From positions 71,515-135,514 of the forward strand of contig CAYHEC010000008.1 of assembly GCA_964355675.1 (NCBI GenBank): a stretch of 64,000 nucleotides of DNA, read 5' to 3'. Made by a program: the position numbers and the translations under genes. Position 1 is the first letter of the stretch, and each line of letters opens with the position of its first letter. Below the pieces are notes generated by a model. It made no database searches, was not told the origin of the DNA, and worked only from the letters and a program-made list of their open reading frames with translations. Shown piece after piece: positions 17,358-25,700 of this stretch. This DNA comes from CAMBDS01 sp964355675. Its GTDB lineage: Bacteria > Electryoneota > AABM5-125-24 > Hatepunaeales > Hatepunaeaceae.

Positions 17358-18368
17358 TTAGCGAGGAGGCAATCCCGTTAACGCCCGCACTTCCTTCAGC
17401 GTATCCCGCGCAATTTCGCGCGCTTTGGCTGATCCGTCTTTGATAACCTTCTGTACGTAGTCAGGATTCTTCTCAAGCTCAGCACGGCGACTCCGCATTC
17501 CTGATGTCAGCTCGAAGAGAGCGTCGGCGACTTCTGTCTTCAGGTTCACATAGCGCAGTGTTCCCGCATCGTAATCCTTCCTTAGCGTAGCGGCAGTCTC
17601 GTACTTGCCGCAAGCCTTCAATAACTCCAGCATGTTGGAAACGCCAGGACTGATGGTCACGCCTTCCGGTAATGCTCCTGAATCGGTCACTGCCGTCTTC
17701 ACCTTCTTGCGGATAGAGTCCTCATCCTCAAACAGGAAAATGCAGTGACGGTCGCCGAGGCTCTTCGACATCTTCTTCTCCGGCTCGGCAAGCGACATCA
17801 CTTTGGGACTTTCGGTAAACAGCGGAGCCGGCTCGGGGAAATACTCACCGAAGAGAAAATTGAACCTGCGGGCGATCTCGCGGGAAAGTTCGAGGTGCTG
17901 TTCCTGATCCTTGCCAACCGGGACGCGGTCGGCGCGATAGACGAGGATGTCGGCGGCTTGCAATACCGGGTAAGTGAACAAACCCGCCGAGATGAAAGCT
18001 CCACCCTTTTCTTCGACCAGATCGGATTTCTCCTTGAATTGCGTCATCCGGTAGAGATCACCCATCGGGCAGATACAGGCGAAAATCCAGGCAAGCTCGG
18101 TATGTTCGGGGACGAGTGACTGAATGATTAAGGTGCATTTTGCAGGATCCAACCCACAGGCAAGGAGATCAACCATCATCTGATCGGTATTGGCGCGAAG
18201 TACCTTTGGGTCGAATGGCATCGTCATAGTGTGAAGATCGACGACGCCGAAGATGCAGTTGTGAGTCTCCTGCAATTTCATCCAGTTGGCAATGGCTCCG
18301 AAGTAATTGCCGACGTGCATGATGCCGGTCGGCTGAATCAGTGATAGAACGCGGTTGGTGGTGATCAT
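17358..18368 (-). CDS. trpS: Tryptophanyl-tRNA synthetase
   Basis: Class I aminoacyl-tRNA synthetase that charges tRNA-Trp. The HIGH-type motif appears in LIQPTGIMHVGNYFGA and the KMSKS motif in EKKMSKSLGD. Other family landmarks are DLHTMTMPFDP, CPMGDLYRMTQFKEK and YRADRVPVGKDQEQHLELSR. Length (336 residues from this ATG) is usual for the bacterial enzyme. The ATG at 18368 starts MITTNRVLSLIQPTG; an in-frame TTG five codons upstream is possible but has no better support. No ribosome binding site is evident. Stand-alone gene upstream of the odh cluster in the same direction. Confidence 0.97.
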   Translation of the reverse strand: MITTNRVLSLIQPTGIMHVGNYFGAIANWMKLQETHNCIFGVVDLHTMTMPFDPKVLRANTDQMMVDLLACGLDPAKCTLIIQSLVPEHTELAWIFACICPMGDLYRMTQFKEKSDLVEEKGGAFISAGLFTYPVLQAADILVYRADRVPVGKDQEQHLELSREIARRFNFLFGEYFPEPAPLFTESPKVMSLAEPEKKMSKSLGDRHCIFLFEDEDSIRKKVKTAVTDSGALPEGVTISPGVSNMLELLKACGKYETAATLRKDYDAGTLRYVNLKTEVADALFELTSGMRSRRAELEKNPDYVQKVIKDGSAKAREIARDTLKEVRALTGLPPR

Positions 18369-18504
18369 TGGGTTAAAGGTCAAAGGTTAATTGTCGATGG
18401 TCGATTGTAGTGTAACCTTTTAAGTTAATATCAAGAGGGCGTTAATCAAAATGGATAGTGACTCCGATTTGCAATTCTGCAATGGCATCGAAAAATTATT
18501 ACTA

Positions 18505-18649
18505 ATACTAAGTTGCATTCATTGGGACACCATTGTAATTGTTTTCAGTACGACGGACATTCTTGTCTGTCACAAAATACAATACTTTAGACAATCCCTG
18601 TTTTCGGATACAGACAGAAATGTCTGACGTACTGAACGCAACTTAGTAT
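18505..18649. repeat. 145-bp inverted-repeat element (MITE-like)
   Basis: Perfect 12-bp ends ATACTAAGTTGC / GCAACTTAGTAT enclose a second pair TTCAGTACG / CGTACTGAA (18544-18552, 18628-18636) and two small GACA/TGTC palindromes. No coding capacity. The layered structure matches the composite elements at 39996 and 46232 but the ends differ. Confidence 0.85.
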
Positions 18650-18683
18650 AAAATCACGAAGCAAGCTCTCGCACTGAGATAAG

Positions 18684-18711
18684 AAAGCCCCGACCGGCTG
18701 GTCGGGGCTTT
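18684..18711 (-). terminator. Intrinsic terminator after the five-repeat T9SS gene
   Basis: A 12-bp stem AAAGCCCCGACC / GGTCGGGGCTTT with a four-base loop, followed on the minus strand by TTTCTT. It stands 24 bp beyond the stop of the gene at 18735-20438. Confidence 0.85.
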
Positions 18712-18734
18712 CAAAGTATTAGACTGACACCCGG

Positions 18735-20438
18735 TTATTTTTGGAAAATCAATCGTCCAGTAAACTGCGCGTTGTCCGATTGGAGACGATATATATACAT
18801 GCCATTCGGAAGCGCGGCGGCATCGAACAGAACGGAGTATTCCCCGATTGGGTGGTAGCCGTTGACGAGGGTGGTAACGGCACGTCCCGCCAAGTCATAG
18901 ACGGTCAGCCGAACATCTCCAGCTACCGGCACTGCGAACCTGATTGTCGCGACAGGATTGAATGGATTGGGATAGCTCTCTGCAATCAGGTGGTCGAGAG
19001 GTAATTGGCTTGCATCTCCATCCACGTACTCTTCATCACCATCACCGTCACGACCCGGCTGGCGAAGGACAAGATGTACGTTAATCACTTGATTTTCGAG
19101 GACTCTTGCTATTAAATGAGCCCGTGCGTAACCATCCAGATATGCCATCATATCGTGCCTGCCAATTCGTGCTGAATCAATGGCAAAGTGCCCGGAATCA
19201 TCGGCAACAGTGACGAGGCTATCACCTCGAGCGCGGAAAATTACTACCGTTGCACCGGCGGCGACACCGGCACGATCCGGCAAAAAGACCACACCTTCAA
19301 CTCTGCCGATACCATTTGGAACGGCGCGGAGTGTCATGGTGATCTCAACCGTTTGAGCGTCTGGGACACGGACGTGGTTATAGCCAGCCCAGTATCCAGC
19401 CTTCCTCACAATGATATCGTGCGTTCCAACTCGAGCCGAATCAAAGGCAAAATTGCCATTATCATCGGATTCAGTCACCAGACTGTCACCACGCGCCCGG
19501 TAAAGGATGACACTTGCCCCGGCGGCAGGCCCTTCCTGGTTGGGGAGCTGAGCGACACCTACGACTCTGCCAAATCCCGTCGGGATTCGGCGCAAGGTCA
19601 TAGCCATTTGCACGGTGCGCGCATCAAGAACCCGAACTTTTCTATGAGTTGCCCTAAAACCTTCTAATGTTGCGTAGATATCGTGCGTTCCCACTCGAGC
19701 CGAATCGAATGCAAACGACCCTTGCTCATCCGTTTCAGCCACGAGGCTGTCTCCCCTCGCACGGAACAATACTACAGTCGCTCCTGCGGCTACACCTTCC
19801 TGATTTGGCAATTGAACTGTTCCCTCGACTCGACCGTACCCCGTCGGTCGCGGACGCAACGTCATGGCAATGTGCGCCGTGTCGGCGTCAATAACATGAA
19901 TGTGGACATGGGTTGCGGCGTAGCCGTCAAGCATGGCATAGATATCATGCCGACCGATTCGTGCTGAATCAAGTCCGAACCATCCTTGTTCGTCCGTTTC
20001 AGCCACCAGACTGTCACCCCTCGCACGAAACAAAACCACCGTGGCTCCCGCGGCGGGACCTTCCTGATTTGGAAGTTGGACAGTGCCTTCAACTCTGCCA
20101 TAACCGGTGGGGCGAGCGCGTAGAGTGAGAGTGATTTCTGCCTCAGCGCCTTCCTCGATACGTACCATTCCAATAACGGGAAGATAATCGGCGAGCGCCG
20201 CCACGACGTGCCATTCCCCGACGGCAACGGCTTCGAAGGCAAACCTCCCCTGATCGTCCGTCATCGTAGTGAGACTATCGCCTTGATTTGCGGCAGAAAA
20301 AAGAGAAACGGTCGCACCCTCAGCAGGTCCGCCGTCCCGGGGGAGTAATACCGTTCCCACCAAGCTTCCTACTTGTGCGAAGGCGCCGATTGTCAAGAAG
20401 AAAGTGCAGGCTGTTAAAATAAATATGCGACGAATCAT
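18735..20438 (-). CDS. Secreted protein with five carboxypeptidase-regulatory-like repeats and a T9SS sorting domain
   Basis: A signal peptide (about 1-21, ending GAFAQ) precedes five ~88-residue repeats of the CarboxypepD_reg-like fold. Each carries the pattern G-x-V-x-LP...AAGATVxLFRARGDSLV...DxxGxFxxDSARxGxHD; the first is the most diverged. The repeats are followed by an acidic linker (DGDGDEEYVDGD) and a C-terminal T9SS type A sorting domain (ESYPNPFNPVATIRF...GMYIYRLQ). The protein is thus probably exported across the outer membrane and attached to the surface. The ATG has a good AAGGAG upstream and the gene ends in a strong terminator. No catalytic motif, so adhesive or structural role is inferred. 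Confidence 0.9.
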   Translation of the reverse strand: MIRRIFILTACTFFLTIGAFAQVGSLVGTVLLPRDGGPAEGATVSLFSAANQGDSLTTMTDDQGRFAFEAVAVGEWHVVAALADYLPVIGMVRIEEGAEAEITLTLRARPTGYGRVEGTVQLPNQEGPAAGATVVLFRARGDSLVAETDEQGWFGLDSARIGRHDIYAMLDGYAATHVHIHVIDADTAHIAMTLRPRPTGYGRVEGTVQLPNQEGVAAGATVVLFRARGDSLVAETDEQGSFAFDSARVGTHDIYATLEGFRATHRKVRVLDARTVQMAMTLRRIPTGFGRVVGVAQLPNQEGPAAGASVILYRARGDSLVTESDDNGNFAFDSARVGTHDIIVRKAGYWAGYNHVRVPDAQTVEITMTLRAVPNGIGRVEGVVFLPDRAGVAAGATVVIFRARGDSLVTVADDSGHFAIDSARIGRHDMMAYLDGYARAHLIARVLENQVINVHLVLRQPGRDGDGDEEYVDGDASQLPLDHLIAESYPNPFNPVATIRFAVPVAGDVRLTVYDLAGRAVTTLVNGYHPIGEYSVLFDAAALPNGMYIYRLQSDNAQFTGRLIFQK

Positions 20439-20648
20439 TCCGGATCTCCTTAGTTGAATTATTAGATACAGTATATTGAGCTGGTGGTTGTTTGTACCAG
20501 CTACAGTTAAAGTTCAATGAATTCAATCTCAACCATTCACTCCACGTTCAGTTGACTCCGCAACGAACGTGCCATCGATATTCGTAGATAAGATACTGAT
20601 ATTTTCTCTGGAATACATTCGATAAGTGCGAACAATATGTTGAGTGGT

Positions 20649-20663
20649 GTGAATATCGTTCAC
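20649..20663. promoter_or_regulatory. Small inverted repeat GTGAA-n5-TTCAC
   Basis: A 15-bp palindrome in the gap between the T9SS repeat gene and the SDR gene. Size and spacing fit a transcription-factor site, but the regulator and target are unknown. Confidence 0.3.
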
Positions 20664-20688
20664 AGGGAACTAAGAATTATTATTGATT

Positions 20689-21474
20689 TTACTGACAGGC
20701 AAGTCTGCCTCCATCGACCGGGAGACTTATTCCGCTGATGTAAGAAGCCGCCGGGGTAACCAGAAAAGCCACGGCCGCCGCAACCTCTTCAGGTTTCCCG
20801 AAACGGTTCGCTGGTATTGCTTGCAGATTGAGCTTTTCGATTGCTTCAACTGTGGTTCCCGCCGCCGCCGCCCGGTGATTGAATAACGATTCGAGTCTGT
20901 CGGTCCGAGTCATTCCGGGAAGGATGTTATTGACAGTAATTCCAAATTGACCAAGTTCGGCGGCAAGCGTTCTTCCCCAATTGGCAACAGCGGCTCGAAG
21001 TGAGTTGGATACTCCCAAACCTCGCAAAGGCTGAATGACCGAGGTCGAAAGAATATTGACAATTCTGCCATAACCTTCCGCTTTCATGCCGGGAAGCAGG
21101 GTCTGAACAAACATCTGGTAAGCCATCAAGTGTCCGTAAATGGCGTTGGCGAACTCTTCGGGTGAGGCATCTGCGGCTTGCCCCGGCGCCGGGCCGCCGC
21201 TGTTGTTGATAAGAATTTGTACTGGATTAGCCCAGGCAAGCGTCATCAGACTTTCACGAACCGCATCATGATCGGCTAGATCAAGTTCGATGCTCGAGTG
21301 CTGTAAGCCTTCAACTACAGGGAGATCGGCGAGGGTTTGATGGAGCTTTTCACGGTTACGCGCGACAAGGATAACCTCGGCTCCAAGATTAGCAAGTTCA
21401 ATCGCGACGGCTCGTCCGATTCCTTGTGAGGAGCCTAAAACGACAGCACGTTTACCCAAAAGTGAGAGTTGCAC
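20689..21474 (-). CDS. SDR-family oxidoreductase-like protein with altered active site
   Basis: A Rossmann-fold protein of the short-chain dehydrogenase family. It has GSSQGIGRAVAIELANLGA for dinucleotide binding, LINNSGGPAPG in place of the usual NNAG, and VNNILPGMTRTDR after the active-site helix. The catalytic Tyr-x3-Lys is not present: the aligned stretch reads GVSNSLRAAVANWGRTLA, without Tyr. A described atypical subgroup of beta-ketoacyl-reductase-like SDRs shares the SNSLRAAV pattern, so this looks inherited rather than a sequencing error. Activity may be lost or use other residues. A GTG start is used. The gene is single, with a GCTGTCAC-type palindrome just upstream. Confidence 0.88.
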   Translation of the reverse strand: MQLSLLGKRAVVLGSSQGIGRAVAIELANLGAEVILVARNREKLHQTLADLPVVEGLQHSSIELDLADHDAVRESLMTLAWANPVQILINNSGGPAPGQAADASPEEFANAIYGHLMAYQMFVQTLLPGMKAEGYGRIVNILSTSVIQPLRGLGVSNSLRAAVANWGRTLAAELGQFGITVNNILPGMTRTDRLESLFNHRAAAAGTTVEAIEKLNLQAIPANRFGKPEEVAAAVAFLVTPAASYISGISLPVDGGRLACQ

Positions 21475-21507
21475 AGTTAATTCTCGATTTTTAATTTAAT
21501 TAAGGAT

Positions 21508-21533
21508 GCTGTCACTTGAGGGCACGTGACAGC
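21508..21533. repeat. Palindrome GCTGTCAC / GTGACAGC
   Basis: Perfect 8-bp arms separated by ten bases upstream of the SDR gene; same family as 14028-14212 and 17332-17357. Confidence 0.75.
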
Positions 21534-21667
21534 ACTTCAATTTAAAATTGATTTACGTTCCGATAAAGAAAAATACTTGGCAGGCTATTGAGCGTTAGGC
21601 AAAAGTCAAAAGATTTCTTATATTGTGGGTTAATTTATATCATAAAATGTAAATATCATCAAATAAT

Positions 21668-21673
21668 AAGGAG
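21668..21673 (+). promoter_or_regulatory. Shine-Dalgarno site of the DHH gene
   Basis: AAGGAG, six bases before the ATG at 21680. The match is notable because many genes in this window lack a clear ribosome binding site. Confidence 0.8.
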
Positions 21674-21679
21674 TTATCC

Positions 21680-22567
21680 ATGCGTCTTATCACTCGCGCC
21701 GACCTTGATGGCGTCGTTTGTGCAGTTTTGATTACGCAGATGGAAGACATCGAACAAGTTGTCTATGCACAACCCCAAGACATTGAGGACGGTTCAGTAC
21801 CGGTCGAGATGGGTGACGCAATCGCCAACCTCTCGTACCATCACAATGCGGTTCTTTGGTTCGATCACCACGACCAAGCTGAGTCAATCCCAGCCGTGAA
21901 TCCCCGCCTGAAAGGCAAGTGGGGCGTTGCCCCAAGCGCATCGCGATTGGTTTATGAGTACTACAATTCGCCCCGTCTTGAGAAATTTTCCGCGCTAATC
22001 GATTCTACTGACAAGTTCGATAGTGGACATCTCTCGATTAACGATGTGCTTGACCCTAAAGGTTGGATGCTTCTTGGATTCACGCTTGACCCTTTTATGG
22101 GGCTGGCGGCTTTTACCGGTTATGCAAACGAAATCGCTACGGCAATCAAGTATGGTTCACCGATAGAGCAGATCCTCGATGCCACAGATGTCCGCGCTCG
22201 GGTACAGCTTTACAAGCGCGACGCCGATGAATTCAGAACGGAAATCCAACGCCTCTCAAAACTTGATGGCGATTTGCTCATCACCGATACTCGTAATGAA
22301 GACTTTCTACCGGCCGGAAATCGTTTTCTGGCGTTTGCCATGTTCCCTGATGCTTCGTTGCAACTTGTATTGTCTCATCACAGCGCCAAAGATAAGGTGC
22401 GCCTGAGAATTGCCAAGAGTATTTTTAATCGTACTTCACAAATTCATCTTGGAAGATTATTATCCGAATATGGCGGTGGCGGTCTTGACGGCGCGGCTGG
22501 ATGCCTGCTCGAAACAGACGAAGCGGATGCTAAAATCCCGGAGATCATCGGAAGGCTGAAGGGTTAG
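21680..22567 (+). CDS. DHH-superfamily phosphoesterase (exopolyphosphatase-like)
   Basis: The N-terminus has TRADLDGVVCAVL, matching the DxDG metal motif of DHH proteins. LWFDHHD is the DHH signature itself, and the C-terminal GGGGLDGAAGC matches the glycine-rich DHHA1-type substrate motif. Family members hydrolyse phosphodiesters or polyphosphate (RecJ, NrnA, GdpP, PPX1). Proteins of this short form are often annotated as exopolyphosphatase without proof. A good SD site supports the ATG. The gene is single and convergent with the alpha-glucan operon, with a repeat-filled gap between. Confidence 0.85.
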   Translation: MRLITRADLDGVVCAVLITQMEDIEQVVYAQPQDIEDGSVPVEMGDAIANLSYHHNAVLWFDHHDQAESIPAVNPRLKGKWGVAPSASRLVYEYYNSPRLEKFSALIDSTDKFDSGHLSINDVLDPKGWMLLGFTLDPFMGLAAFTGYANEIATAIKYGSPIEQILDATDVRARVQLYKRDADEFRTEIQRLSKLDGDLLITDTRNEDFLPAGNRFLAFAMFPDASLQLVLSHHSAKDKVRLRIAKSIFNRTSQIHLGRLLSEYGGGGLDGAAGCLLETDEADAKIPEIIGRLKG

Positions 22568-22595
22568 TAATCTGGTCAATATATAGTAGTATCTG

Positions 22596-22695
22596 GAGAG
22601 CGGCTTGAAAACCCGCTCTCAGAGATCTTGCGGCAGGGTGTCCCCACCCTGCCGCCTTATATCCGGATGAGCCGCAGGATGGGGACATCCTGCGG
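22596..22695. repeat. Cluster of three GC-rich palindromes in the convergent gap
   Basis: GAGAGCGG/CCGCTCTC (22596-22620), CGGCAGGGTG/CACCCTGCCG (22631-22654) and CCGCAGGATG/CATCCTGCGG (22672-22695). They lie between the 3' ends of the DHH gene and malQ-glgB, and could serve as bidirectional transcription terminators. A further GACAGC-type half-palindrome follows near 22720-22745. Confidence 0.9.
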
Positions 22696-22754
22696 CAATC
22701 AAATTATTACTTGTCTTAGCTGGTACGTGAGGGCAAGTGACAGCACATCAATCC

Positions 22755-25700
22755 TTACCCCTTCAATACTACCCCACCTAACGGAGGCAGTGTGATTATG
22801 ACAGAATCTGGCCTGCCATGGAACGCCTCGCCCGTCGAAGTGACTTTGCCTAAATTACCCTTGCCCGATCCTGAATAGTGTTCGGAATCGCTATTAAACA
22901 ACTCTTTCCACATCCCACTCCGTGGAACACCAACCCGGTAATCGAAACGTGTAGCCGGCGTGAAATTCAATACTACCAGCAAACATTCGCTGTGATCACG
23001 ATTCCAACGCAGATAACTGATCGACGATCCATCGGCATCATTACAGTCAACCCATTCAAACCCACCGGGCTCGCAATCAAGTTCATACAATGCAGGTTCG
23101 GTTCGGTAGAGGTGGTTCAGGCTCGAAACAAGTCGTTGCAGACCGGAATGGTTAGGATATTCCAACAAATGCCAGTCGAGGCTTCGGTCATGATTCCACT
23201 CTGACCATTGCCCGATCTCACTACCCATAAATAGAAGTTTCTTGCCCGGCTGGGTATATTGAACGGTAAGAAGTAATCTGAGATTAGCGAATTTCTGCCA
23301 GATATCGCCCGGCATTTTGCCAATCAACGATCCCTTCCCATGAACAACCTCATCGTGCGACAACGGCAGGACGAAGTTCTCGTGCCATGCATAGAGCATC
23401 CTGAAGGTGAGGGAATTATGATGGTAACGGCGATGGATAGGGTCGCGCGCAAAGTAATCGAGAATATCGTGCATCCAGCCCATATCCCACTTAAAACCAA
23501 ATCCCAGCCCGCCGAGGTATGTCGGCCGCGAAACTGCCGGCCAAGAGGTTGACTCCTCTGCCATAACCTGTACATCAGGGAACCGGGCATAGACTTCCTC
23601 GTTGAAGCGTCGGAGAAAAGAAATGGCGTCAAGGTTCTCCCTGCCACCATAAATATTTGGAATCCATTCGCCCTCTTTACGCGAGTAGTCGAGATAGAGC
23701 ATCGACGCGACGGCATCGACTCTAAGGCCGTCAGCATGGTACTTATCGAGCCAAAACATTCCACTTGACAGCAGGAAGCTCCTGACTTCGTTGCGCCCAT
23801 AATTGAAGATCATGCTACCCCAATCGGGGTGGAATCCTTGTCGCTCATCAGCATGTTCATAAAGGTGCTCGCCATCGAAATAGGCAAGCCCGTGTTCATC
23901 TGACGGAAAGTGTGATGGAACCCAATCGAGGATAACGCCGACGCCATGCTGGTGTAAGGTATCGATCAGGTACATAAAGTCCTGAGGCGTGCCATAACGG
24001 CTGGTCGGCGCAAAATACCCGGTAGTTTGATACCCCCACGAACCATAAAACGGATGCTCCATTATCGGTAAGAATTGGACGTGAGTAAATCCCATTTCAC
24101 GTAGATAGCTTGGAAGTTGTTGGGCAAGTTCGAGGTAGCTAAGAGAACGCTCACCCTGTTCAACGACTCTGCGCCACGAACCGAGATGAAGCTCATAGAT
24201 CGACATAGGAGCGTCGAGTCTGTTGACTTCTCGGCGGCTTTTCATCCATTCGGCATCGTTCCAATCATAGCAAGAGTCCCAAACCTTAGACCCGGTCTTG
24301 GGGGAAGTTTCGGCGTGAAAAGCGAAAGGATCAGCTTTTTCAGACTGGTAGTTATTCAGGTGGCTTTTTACAAAATACTTGTATGTAATTAGAGCACCGA
24401 CTCCGGGAATAAATCCTTCCCAGATTCCAGAAGAATTGTTCGGATAGAGAGGGTGGCTTCCACGATTCCAGCCATTAAAATCACCGATGACATGAACTGA
24501 CTCTGCGTCGGGAGCCCAAACAGCAAAATGGGTTCCGAGTACGCCATCCACTTCGCCTTGATGGGATCCAAGCTTTTCGTAAAGCTTCAGGTGAGAACCC
24601 TCATTAAAAAGATAACGATCCTCTTCGCTCATGCGAAAGAAAACCAAAGATTGTCCGACCGTTGGTAAATTAACGGATTCGGCAGGCGTTTCTTTGATCT
24701 TTAATTTTGCTTTAGAAGTCAGAGCTGGATCGACTTCACTATTTATCTTAGAACCCATAATGTTTCCTTTCCCTCTACTTTCTGCTAATTCTTTCAGTTG
24801 ATTTGAGATGGATGGATTGGTAATAATTTCTTCAAGCGATTTAGCGAATTTTTTCCGCCAGTTTGGAATAGGCTCAACCGTTCCGGGACGGTTTTGAGGC
24901 TCTGTCTCGCCCCAAAGGTCTTCAATATTGATAAGGACGACCTCAGCCGAGCTTGCGGCCAGATAACGATGTGCGGCTTGGATAGCGGCGTCAGGGTCTG
25001 CCGCCGACCGCAGGGGGTCGGCAGAAGGTACTGCTTGCCACAAACCGCACTCGAGTAATTCGCGCGTTACGGTCTCGCGGAATTGTCGCCGCTCCTCTCG
25101 GGCAATCGCTTCCTCATCGGCAGAAAGGCAATCTCGTTCACGCCGATCGGTAATGTCGGTCTCTTGCCACAGACCGGCAAATGGCACAAGGTCGTGAGTA
25201 TTGAGTGAAGCAACTGAAGTTTTATCCGGCTGTCGCAGGGTAGTGACTTCTTGCGACAAATCGATTTCAAAAGGCAGGACGTATAGCTTCCGGACTCCAC
25301 GTCTGGTCATTTCCTCTCTTACATCATCAGGAACGGTCCCCAAATCCTCACCAACAATTTCGCATCTGTTCCGGTGAGACTCCATCGACAATATCGCCCA
25401 GAGTTCATCAGCCGGATATTTGACATAAACGCCCTGACTTCCTGGCATTCCATCAGGAACCCAGAATAAACGATGCAATCCCATCACATGATCAATTCGA
25501 AGCATACTGGCGATGGCGGTATGACGTTTGACAACCTCACGAAAGTATTCGTGTCCTGATAGTTGCGAAACTCGCGGATTGATTGGTGGGATTCCCCAAA
25601 TCTGCCCCTCAGGTCCAAGTGGATCTGGAGGAGCGCCGATGCTGACGTCATCGACAAACAGATCGGGGTACTTCCAATTGTCGTAACCTTGTTGGTGCGA

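Larger units (their letters stand above)
18384..18734. other. Intergenic region between trpS and the T9SS repeat protein
   Basis: A 351-bp gap. It contains AT-rich sequence upstream of trpS with no clear promoter, a long inverted-repeat element (18505-18649) and a strong hairpin terminator (18684-18711). No gene was recognised. Confidence 0.8.

Noticed and set aside
22596..22695. Treating all GC-rich palindromes as intrinsic terminators
   Set aside because: Most lack a U-run, and the same sequences occur inside coding regions and upstream of genes, so they are better described as a repeat population. Only 18684-18711 has a convincing terminator form.
24745..24745. A split of malQ-glgB into two genes
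   Set aside because: The frame is continuous through the linker and no stop or clear ribosome binding site separates the two domains.
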